A stretch of 5,097 bases of DNA from Planctomycetota bacterium. Lineage in GTDB: Bacteria > Planctomycetota > Planctomycetia > Isosphaerales > Isosphaeraceae. Position 1 is the first letter of the stretch, and each line of letters begins with the position of its first letter. Shown here piece by piece: positions 1-4,713 of this stretch. The stretch is from assembly GCA_021778575.1 (NCBI GenBank), contig JAJYCH010000420.1, positions 1-5,097 on the forward strand, read 5' to 3'. Made by a program: the position numbers and the translations under genes. The notes below the pieces were generated by a model, which did no database searches, was not told the origin of the DNA, and saw only the letters and a list, made by a program, of their open reading frames with translations.

Positions 1-54
1 GACCAGTTTGGCTGCGGCGATCTTGAACTCGTCGTCGTAACGCTTGCGTGTCAT
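1..54 (-). CDS. IS3/IS911-family transposase OrfA, N-terminal 18 codons (partial)
   Basis: From an ATG at 54 the minus strand reads MTRKRYDDEFKIAAAKLV before leaving the window. This is the typical opening of IS3-family OrfA (InsE-like) proteins, which start with a basic stretch, then Y-x-D/E-E-F-K, and lead into a helix-turn-helix that binds the IS ends. A good ribosome binding site (AGGAG, about 7 bases upstream of the ATG) supports this start. OrfA is normally fused to the catalytic OrfB by programmed -1 frameshifting to make the DDE transposase. OrfB is not in the window, so whether the element is intact is unknown. Confidence 0.75.
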   Translation of the reverse strand, partial: MTRKRYDDEFKIAAAKLV

Positions 55-84
55 GAGCGGTCTCCTGGGATCGATGTTACACCA
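1..84 (-). mobile_element. End of an insertion sequence (IS3-like), cut by window edge
   Basis: The left edge holds the 5' end of an IS3/IS911-type transposase gene on the minus strand. About 30 bases separate its start codon from the point where helicase coding sequence begins. Read on the minus strand, a plausible terminus starts TGGTGTAACATCG near position 84; IS3-family ends usually begin with TG. The exact boundary and the target-site duplication cannot be set, because the other end lies outside the window. Right of the boundary the sequence resumes as the C-terminal part of a helicase, which suggests the element inserted into or next to that gene. Confidence 0.55.
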
Positions 85-416
85 TCTCTCCCGAGCGCCC
101 ACGATTCGTGGGGAACTTCAAGCGGACGGTGATCCTGGTCAGCGCCACCGAGAGCGACCGGGCCTACTTGCTGGCCTCCAGCGACTTCCTGCTCGATCCG
201 AGACGGCTCACCGTGGCCTTGAGCCGGGCGAAGCGAAAGATGATCCTGGTCGCCAGCCGGAGCATCTTCTCGGTCTTCAGCCCGGACGAGGAGGTGTTCC
301 TCAACTCGCAGTTGTGGAAAAATCTGCTGCTCAGAGCATGCACGACGTCGCTTTGGGAGGGCGAGCGGAGCGGCATTCGGATACAGGCGTGGGGCGGAAA
401 TGCCGACATGATCTAG
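85..416 (+). pseudogene. C-terminal fragment of a DNA2/NAM7-like superfamily 1 helicase
   Basis: The frame carries the last part of the second RecA-like domain of a superfamily 1 helicase. A VILVSATESD strand leads into FLLDPRRLTVALSRAKRKM, which is the motif VI region with its R-x-x-V-A-x-S-R-A-K signature. After it come a VASRSIF strand and a tail with DEEVF and LWKNL, as in bacterial AAA_12-type helicase C-termini. Walker A, Walker B and the rest of the motor are absent. The residues before it (RFVGNFKR) only loosely match the expected motif V pattern RFQG-Q, so the junction may be damaged. The frame stays open back to position 57, where it is already IS sequence. The GTG at 108 is a start only on paper. 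An IS insertion that left a non-functional 3' remnant is the simplest reading; the remainder may lie left of the IS. Confidence 0.75.
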
Positions 417-464
417 TCAATCGCGAGGGATCGAGTTCCCGAGCGATGCTCGATCAGGCTGATG

Positions 465-1631
465 TCAAACCGACGCCCTGTACTCCACCGCCTCCAACTG
501 GCACTCCCGAGAAAGCGACCCGCCGACCACAAACACCCGTGGCTCCCTGGAGAAGTCGAAGACCCGGTAGAGTCGGAATTTCTCGGGACAGTCTTCGGAG
601 CACCGGACCTCGTTCGCCGTCACATAAAATGGGAAGTGCTTCCCCAATCCGGTCGTCTTGACCTCGATGAATCGCTCGGTTTCGTTGCCCTCGTCGAACG
701 ACAAGACGTCGAAGCCCACCCCGTCCCCGCATGTCACGGCGACCCATTCGACCTTCGCCGCCAAGTCGTCACGACCGAAGACGAGCAGCCTCTTCTTCTC
801 GACTTCCAAGGCGAACTCCTCGCCGAGTTGACCCAATTGCCGGTTCATGGCGTCCCGGCGGGCAAAGTCGATCTTCTTGCCCTTCCTGGACAGCCAAGGC
901 TTTCCGTCGCTCGATGGGACGATGATCCGGTCGGGTCGTTCCTCGAAGATGTCCTCGACGGACCTCTCCACAATCCTGGGGGCGACTACCGGTCTGAGGA
1001 TCGCCCCGTCTGCCAGCGAGTCGAAGAAGTCGAGATGGCGGATCAGGTAGTCCTCGACCGCCTGAGGCAGCACCGCCCGTTGATAGTTCCTGGCGGGTTT
1101 GTAGCCGTCGATGTAGGGCATCCCCAGTCCGACCAGCACGGCGCTGATGTTCTGGTGCTTGAACTCGACCGAACTCTTCGAGCGGCCGTCCAGGAGCGGC
1201 TGCAAGGACCGATTGTGCTCGGCCTTGCTGTAAGGCTCACCGGCAAGCTCGGCCCGGAGCATCAGGAAGTAGTCGGCGACGATCAGATCGACTTCTCCGG
1301 AAGACCAGGGCTGTCCGCGTTCGGCGGGTTTTTCGCCATGCTCGGAAGGCACGCTCATCCCCTTCTTTTCGATCGTGAAGCCAAGTTCCCGGAACACGTA
1401 GTTCGCCTGACCGGGGGCCTCGCCGCCGCTGAAGTCCTCGGGCATGTGGACGGTTCCTCGGAGATGCCGGAACGCCAGCCCGACGACGGCCTTGGGAGGA
1501 TAGCATTTGCCTTCGTGGATGAGTTCGTACCCGGTCGGAGCCCCGAAAGGATGATCGGTCCCGGCATCAAGGTCGGCGAGCGACCCCAGGACGTGCTCTC
1601 GTGGCAGACCTTTCGGGATCGAATAGGGCAT
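465..1631 (-). CDS. DUF3883 protein with ScoMcrA-like N-terminal head domain, putative DNA-targeting nuclease
   Basis: This is an intact 388-residue protein with three parts. Residues about 8-90 match the head domain at the N-terminus of ScoMcrA-type restriction enzymes: YELIHEGKCYPPKAVVGLAF, then PEDFSGGE, then LGF. Residues about 108-200 form a block (W-S-x-x-E-V, DYFLML, SSVEFKHQNISAVL, GYKPARNYQ) that often accompanies DUF3883. Residues about 265-365 are DUF3883, with GEEFALE (E271/E272), GFD (D308), IEVKTT (E323, K325) and LYRVFDF; together these give the E-D-ExK pattern of PD-(D/E)XK nuclease folds. No SRA, sulfur-binding or HNH domain is present, unlike ScoMcrA itself. A role in restricting foreign or modified DNA is inference. 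ATG 1631 is the only start candidate, since the next in-frame stop is at 1686-1688; the ribosome site is weak. The gene converges on the helicase remnant with a 48-base gap. Confidence 0.85.
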   Translation of the reverse strand: MPYSIPKGLPREHVLGSLADLDAGTDHPFGAPTGYELIHEGKCYPPKAVVGLAFRHLRGTVHMPEDFSGGEAPGQANYVFRELGFTIEKKGMSVPSEHGEKPAERGQPWSSGEVDLIVADYFLMLRAELAGEPYSKAEHNRSLQPLLDGRSKSSVEFKHQNISAVLVGLGMPYIDGYKPARNYQRAVLPQAVEDYLIRHLDFFDSLADGAILRPVVAPRIVERSVEDIFEERPDRIIVPSSDGKPWLSRKGKKIDFARRDAMNRQLGQLGEEFALEVEKKRLLVFGRDDLAAKVEWVAVTCGDGVGFDVLSFDEGNETERFIEVKTTGLGKHFPFYVTANEVRCSEDCPEKFRLYRVFDFSREPRVFVVGGSLSRECQLEAVEYRASV

Positions 1632-1684
1632 GACGTTGCACCGATTCGGAATCTGACCGGGTTGGTGATCAGCCTTGCCGGGCG

Positions 1685-1690
1685 ATCATA
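1685..1690 (-). promoter_or_regulatory. Candidate -10 element for the DUF3883 gene
   Basis: On the minus strand TATGAT lies about 54 bases upstream of the ATG at 1631, at a sensible distance for a short leader. No convincing -35 element sits 16-18 bases further upstream; the nearest TTGAC is too far away. A small palindrome, TGACGTCA (1719-1726), lies farther upstream and could be an operator. This is weak, position-based evidence only. Confidence 0.25.
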
Positions 1691-2004
1691 GCAGGCTGGA
1701 CGGCTCCCCTCCACCCGCTGACGTCAAGTCAGATCGAACCAGGGTGCGACTACCAACAGGATGATAAGGAGTGTCTTCCTCGGGGAGATGAAGAGATTCC
1801 ATCGTCGGTGCCACTCGAACGCGGCTGAGTTGGAGCCGGAACTGCGTATCCCGCAAGAGACTCAATCCATCCGGGCGAGAGGGACCCAGGTTTTCTCAGG
1901 GCTAATAACCACCGAGAGTTCCAGGTTTTGCGACAGCGGCTCGGATAATAACGCTCACCAGCGGTCGTTCTCTCCAGACCCCCATGATGGAACCAACTTC
2001 TCAG

Positions 2005-2033
2005 GTTTTATCAAATAGTTAATCTATTAAAAC
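2005..2033. repeat. AT-rich imperfect inverted repeat
   Basis: The outer arms GTTTTA (2005-2010) and TAAAAC (2028-2033) enclose inner arms ATAG (2015-2018) and CTAT (2024-2027) around a TTAAT centre. The patch stands out as AT-rich against GC-rich surroundings. It could be a promoter region, a protein-binding site or a weak hairpin, and the sequence does not decide between them. Confidence 0.4.
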
Positions 2034-2342
2034 AAATGCGCATGAGTTTTTGTGGGAGTTGAGGATCGAATTAAAGAAGATCAGGCAGCGGCTTCTGGGA
2101 ACGACAACAGATCGACAAAAACTCACCGAAAGCGGCTGATGCCTCTCACGATAACATCGGAAGGGATTGGGGGAATTGGCGAACCTGGGGAGTCGGTTCC
2201 TTGTGGATTCAAGACGACCCTCGAACCTCGATGACCCTTGTTATTAAGGGGAGGGAGTGCTGAGCGTGGGTGGAGCGGGGCGGGTTTACTTCTACAGCCA
2301 CGTCCCGGCGAAGATTCGGTAAGGGTTCCTGAACCGGCCATT

Positions 2343-3995
2343 TCACTCGACCTTCCTGGCCGTCGCAGACGGAGCGAGCCGGTGGACCGTGGCCACCGAA
2401 ACCTTCAACGCCTTCGCAATTTCCCTGGGTGGCACCCCTTGTTGTCGCAATTCCTTCAACTTCTTGACCTTCGCCAGGCCCAGATAGCTCCTAACGCGCG
2501 GTGTCCAGGGATCGGGGCCGCCAGCCTCCAGGATCGTCGCAAGCTGCTCACCAAATTTCCTCTGAGCCGCGAACAATTTCTCCCAGGGCAGCAATGCGTA
2601 GTGGTGGAGCAATTCGTCCTCGCCGATTGTCTTGTGCGCCAGGATCATCGAAGCCGTCTCGGCGTCAGCGATCTCCAGGATTCTCGTCGCCGAGGTCTTC
2701 CTCAGCTTGTTGAAGCTGTAGGAGGGGAACTCCGGGTGGTCCTTCTGAACGCGCCGGATCAGGCGGTACCAGACGTTACTCACCCCATCAGAGACGCTAC
2801 CCTTCTTCGTCGCGTGCCAGAGCGGGTTACCCCGGTCGGTGACGAACACCACGTCGGCGTGTTCGGCCCGACCGGCCCGCACCGCTCGCCTCTCGGCCAA
2901 TACCCATTCCAGGCCGTCCTTGGTCTGGGACCAGAGCCAGTGCCGGGTATCGTTGCTCGACTTGAACCGGATGCCGTCGATGATGGACTGGTCCAGTTTC
3001 AGGAAGCCCTTGCGGAGATGCCCGACCTCCGACGCGGCGAAGGCGCAGTTGAGGCCCAATAGCAGGAGGATTCGCTCGCTCGGCAGGGAGTACTCGAAGA
3101 GTAACTTGAGATGATCGTCCGGGAGGACCAGCTTCGCTCGACCCATCCGCCGGGCATACTGCTCGGGCGCGGTCAGGTCGTCCGGCGTTTTCTTGATGGC
3201 GTGGAATCGCCGGGGGAACGTCCATTCATACGCCTCGGTGCCATCCAACCAGTCGAAGAAATTGCCGAGTTCCTTGATGAAGTTCTTGGCCGTCGAGGGC
3301 TTCATCCGATCCTTGAGCTTGCTGCGAATGGTCAGGGGTCGCCGCCGGAAGACGCCGTACATCTCCTCGCACCGGTCGTACGAAAGTCCCGCCAGGTCGA
3401 GGGAGAGGAAGTCTCGCCCGCCAAATCGCTCGTCGGCGAGGTAGCTCCTGATCGAGTCGAGTTGGTCGAGCTTGGTACGCCCCCAAGGGCGGAAGAAGCC
3501 GTCGGGCGCGGTGAGCGAGCGCCGCACATGATTCTCATAGGCGGTCATGGCCTGCCGAACCGTGATCCCGGTCGCGTCGGGCATGCCCGTCGAGTCGGGA
3601 AGCTTCTTGCGCAGATCGACCAACTCCTGCCGCAGATCATCCAGGCCAAGTTGATGTTTGAGTGGATCTCCCGGCTGGAACGGCGTTCCCGCCGCCTGAC
3701 CAATCGCGGCGACCCGCCGAACATACTTGATGGGATCTTCGTGGTCTTTCCTGGGGAGGGTGGGGGGATTCCCCTTGGCAATGGCCTTGGCGGCCTCCAG
3801 CCGGGCCGAATCCCAGAAGGGGCGGGGGAGTTCGGATTCGATCTCGGACCAGAGGGCGGCGATCAGCCGGACCTTCTCCTCGGCTACATCCTGCTCGTAG
3901 CCCAGCCGGAACTTCTCGGGCGTTCCCCGGGCATTCTGGCCGATGTAGCGGGTGAACAGTCCATCCTTGCCCCGCTTAAGCTTCTTGTCGTACAC
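2343..3995 (-). CDS. Divergent tyrosine recombinase (phage integrase family) with C-terminal helix-turn-helix
   Basis: This 550-residue protein is longer than typical integrases (350-450). Residues about 1-60 resemble the basic arm-binding start of a large integrase group (GLFTRYIGQ, KFRLGY). A SAM-like core-binding domain spans about 145-270 (VRQAMTAYENHV, AKNFIKELGNFFDWL). The catalytic domain spans about 285-470. Box II is present as FNKLRKTSAT, with N429 where histidine is usual and R432 kept. LAHKT supplies H454, HHYA supplies the likely nucleophile Y466, and K359 is a candidate hairpin lysine. The box I arginine, expected three residues before E323 in GLNCAFAASEV, is replaced by A320. 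Residues about 509-541 form an extra helix-turn-helix (GVPPREIAKALKVSVATVHR) like those of Hin/resolvase C-termini. The start is GTG 3995, behind a GGGGGTG ribosome-like site, with an in-frame stop just upstream at 4023-4025. It probably moves the element it sits in, recombining at the adjacent tRNA/tmRNA-like site. Activity is uncertain given the missing arginine. Confidence 0.87.
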   Translation of the reverse strand: MYDKKLKRGKDGLFTRYIGQNARGTPEKFRLGYEQDVAEEKVRLIAALWSEIESELPRPFWDSARLEAAKAIAKGNPPTLPRKDHEDPIKYVRRVAAIGQAAGTPFQPGDPLKHQLGLDDLRQELVDLRKKLPDSTGMPDATGITVRQAMTAYENHVRRSLTAPDGFFRPWGRTKLDQLDSIRSYLADERFGGRDFLSLDLAGLSYDRCEEMYGVFRRRPLTIRSKLKDRMKPSTAKNFIKELGNFFDWLDGTEAYEWTFPRRFHAIKKTPDDLTAPEQYARRMGRAKLVLPDDHLKLLFEYSLPSERILLLLGLNCAFAASEVGHLRKGFLKLDQSIIDGIRFKSSNDTRHWLWSQTKDGLEWVLAERRAVRAGRAEHADVVFVTDRGNPLWHATKKGSVSDGVSNVWYRLIRRVQKDHPEFPSYSFNKLRKTSATRILEIADAETASMILAHKTIGEDELLHHYALLPWEKLFAAQRKFGEQLATILEAGGPDPWTPRVRSYLGLAKVKKLKELRQQGVPPREIAKALKVSVATVHRLAPSATARKVE

Positions 3996-4020
3996 GGCAC
4001 CCCCGATGCCCGAGTCGGGT

Positions 4021-4122
4021 GTCTAGTTTCTGTCTAGTTTGCGGTCTAGTTTCGAGAATAATACCTGCCTCATGATACACAAGCAAGCACCAAACTAGAC
4101 AAGAGCCCCCCTGAAACTAGAC
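4021..4122. repeat. Five-copy GTCTAGTTT array around the recombinase promoter
   Basis: Nine-base identical copies occur at 4021-4029, 4032-4040 and 4044-4052 in plus orientation, and at 4092-4100 and 4114-4122 in inverted orientation (AAACTAGAC). Four of the five extend to TGTCTAGTTT. The first three are spaced 11 and 12 bases apart and the last two 22, close to whole helical turns, so bound proteins would line up on one face of the DNA. The array lies within 130 bases of the recombinase start and surrounds its likely promoter. Arm-type binding sites for the recombinase, or operators for its C-terminal helix-turn-helix, are the leading readings; both are inference. Confidence 0.8.
4058..4086 (-). 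promoter_or_regulatory. Likely promoter of the recombinase gene
   Basis: On the minus strand TTGCTT (4086-4081) and TATTAT (4063-4058) are separated by exactly 17 bases, fitting a housekeeping sigma promoter; the -10 matches consensus at five of six positions and the -35 at three. Transcription would start near 4051, giving a leader of about 55 bases before GTG 3995. Copies of the GTCTAGTTT repeat lie on both sides, three in the leader and two upstream of the -35, so a bound protein would be well placed to repress or activate. Confidence 0.55.
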
Positions 4123-4138
4123 AGAAAAGTGCCCTTAA

Positions 4139-4160
4139 AGCCCGAAATCGGCATCGGGCT
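4139..4160. repeat. Seven-bp inverted repeat (hairpin)
   Basis: AGCCCGA (4139-4145) and TCGGGCT (4154-4160) are perfect complements around an eight-base loop. A related but shorter hairpin, CCCGA/TCGGG with an eight-base loop, lies at 4002-4019 just upstream of the recombinase start. No T-tract follows either one, so they are not clear terminators. The paired positions on either side of the GTCTAGTTT array may be incidental. Confidence 0.4.
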
Positions 4161-4191
4161 CTCTCGTCGAGTCTGACATAAAGCCAACAGA

Positions 4192-4225
4192 AAAGCCCAC
4201 TTGCGACAAATCGCAAGTGGGCTTT
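4192..4225 (-). terminator. Strong intrinsic terminator hairpin behind the tRNA/tmRNA-like sequence
   Basis: Two perfectly complementary 15-base arms (4192-4206 and 4211-4225) enclose a four-base loop. On the minus strand the stem runs into TTTTC, a short U-tract, so termination best fits leftward transcription. It begins only five bases after the acceptor-like end of the RNA-like sequence at 4230-4294, which is the usual spacing for a tRNA or tmRNA terminator. It would also insulate the recombinase promoter from upstream readthrough. On the plus strand the tract is only TTT, so plus-strand termination would be weaker. Confidence 0.75.
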
Positions 4226-4229
4226 AAAG

Positions 4230-4294
4230 TGGAGGCGGCGGGAATTGCACCCGCAGATCGTCCGACGCAAGTGAGCTGGACAATTGCACTTACG
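4230..4294 (-). other. tRNA/tmRNA 3'-end-like sequence, likely attachment site or degenerate RNA gene
   Basis: On the minus strand a perfect T-arm (5-bp stem GCGGG/CCCGC, 4250-4254 with 4238-4242, 7-base loop) is followed by CGCCTCCA (4237-4230), an acceptor-like strand. This closely resembles the 3' end of bacterial tmRNA (E. coli: GCGGGTTCAACTCCCGC, then CAGCTCCACCA). The loop reads TGCAATT instead of the conserved TTC-type loop, which suggests decay or a specialised mimic. An 8-bp hairpin (4287-4294 with 4266-4273) precedes it, and its loop can pair with 4258-4263, echoing a tmRNA pseudoknot. The connecting loop of two bases is too short for both helices to form fully. No matching 5' half, tag-peptide frame or CCA end is visible upstream, so this is not a complete gene. 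Integrases of this class often use such 3' ends as attachment sites. Confidence 0.5.
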
Positions 4295-4422
4295 AAAACG
4301 AGTGGGTGGGCCTGTCGGACGGGTATCGGGAAGACGAGGCACTCCGCGATGTGGTCGCAAGCTGGCACCGCCTGACACCCACTGTCAGGGGCAAGATCAT
4401 GGATTTGGTGCGGGGAATTTGA
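4285..4422 (+). pseudogene. Protein-like ORF tail without a start (hypothetical)
   Basis: The frame is open from 4228 to a TGA at 4420-4422 and lacks an ATG, GTG or TTG start. Its first part reads through the tRNA/tmRNA-like sequence and looks non-coding. From about 4285 it has natural protein composition: YENEWVGL, SDGYREDEALRDVV, SWHRLTPTVRGKIMDLV. The ending pattern W-x-x-L-x(4)-R-x-x-I-x-x-L-V is one I associate, from memory only, with short hypothetical proteins that recur in Planctomycetes. It may be the C-terminal remnant of a gene cut by recombination at the adjacent site. No function can be assigned, and chance openness in GC-rich DNA is not excluded. Confidence 0.4.
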
Positions 4423-4551
4423 GTCTCGGGAAGCGGGTGGGAGGCACGGCGAATCCAACCTGCATCGTGAGACAAAACCAATAGAAAGAATGGTCATCGG
4501 CAGGATCACCGCATTGGTTACCTAAACCGTCTTCGAGGCATCCTTATGAAA

Positions 4552-4570
4552 AATCGGTAAGCTACCGATT
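4552..4570. repeat. Perfect 8-bp inverted repeat with 3-base centre
   Basis: AATCGGTA (4552-4559) and TACCGATT (4563-4570) flank AGC. It lies about 20 bases before a TATAAT at 4591-4596 and 135-145 bases upstream of the gene starting at 4705/4714. It fits an operator bound by a dimeric regulator better than a terminator, because no T-tract follows. Confidence 0.5.
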
Positions 4571-4590
4571 CCGTGGACATGCGTCCTTGA

Positions 4591-4596
4591 TATAAT
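4591..4596 (+). promoter_or_regulatory. Candidate -10 box for the right-end gene
   Basis: A perfect TATAAT lies in otherwise GC-rich DNA, about 110 bases before the partial gene at the right end. No good -35 stands at the standard spacing: TGGACA at 4574-4579 is only 11 bases upstream. This is a candidate only. If real, the leader would carry the stem-loop at 4653-4684. Confidence 0.35.
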
Positions 4597-4652
4597 CCGG
4601 ATCGTCCACTTGGACCTCGATCGCGGGTAGAAAGACCCGCCCCTGAACCCCT

Positions 4653-4684
4653 CGCTTTCTAAGGGTGTCGCTTAGAAAAAGGCG
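4653..4684. repeat. Bulged stem-loop in the leader of the right-end gene
   Basis: TTTCTAAG (4656-4663) pairs perfectly with CTTAGAAA (4671-4678) around a seven-base loop. The outer CGC (4653-4655) pairs with GCG (4682-4684) across a three-base bulge. A smaller hairpin, GCGGGT/ACCCGC, sits just before it (4623-4640). Both fall between the candidate promoter and the start codon, so they could form leader RNA structures or binding sites. A terminator is less likely because no T-tract follows. Confidence 0.4.
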
Positions 4685-4713
4685 ATAGGGACTGGTTACG
4701 GTGGATGGGCGGT

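Larger units (their letters stand above)
1632..2342. other. 711-base stretch with no convincing gene
   Basis: This stretch lies between the 3' end of the recombinase gene and the 5' end of the DUF3883 gene, both on the minus strand. The open frames here (for example 1761-2018 plus and 2123-2341 minus) have unnatural composition, no recognisable motif and no good ribosome site. An AT-rich patch with imperfect dyad symmetry (2005-2033) and three copies of CAGGTTTT (1887-1894, 1922-1929, 2002-2009) are the only structures I see. A weak hairpin, GGTTC-CT-GAACC at 2324-2335, lies just past the recombinase stop but has no T-tract, so it is not a clear terminator. Confidence 0.6.
4423..4704. other. 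Intergenic region before the right-end gene
   Basis: No protein frame here is convincing. The region holds the 8-bp inverted repeat, the TATAAT box and the stem-loops listed separately. The minus strand near 4452-4461 contains GGATTCGCCG, one base different from the GGATTCGACG found near the 5' end of tmRNAs. No acceptor strand precedes it, so I do not call a tmRNA. Confidence 0.5.

Noticed and set aside
462..1691. 409-codon plus-strand frame opposite the DUF3883 gene
   Set aside because: It mirrors the minus-strand gene, has no recognisable domain, and the minus frame carries clear conserved motifs.
1761..2018. 85-codon plus ORF
   Set aside because: It has a serine- and arginine-scattered composition, no motif and no ribosome site at its ATG.
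2023..2139. Open plus frame reading EFLWELRIELKKIRQRLL
   Set aside because: It looks slightly protein-like but has no ATG, no ribosome site and only about 38 codons; chance is likely.
3111..4037. 308-codon plus-strand frame opposite the recombinase gene
   Set aside because: It is a shadow of the recombinase frame with no family features.
4021..4122. CRISPR array
   Set aside because: The repeats are only 9 bases, spacers are 2-3 bases in the first three copies, and the orientation is mixed.
4230..4600. Complete tmRNA gene on the minus strand
   Set aside because: The 3' end and a GGATTCGCCG near 4452-4461 are suggestive, but there is no 5' acceptor strand, no tag-peptide frame and no CCA, and a protein-like frame covers the middle on the other strand.
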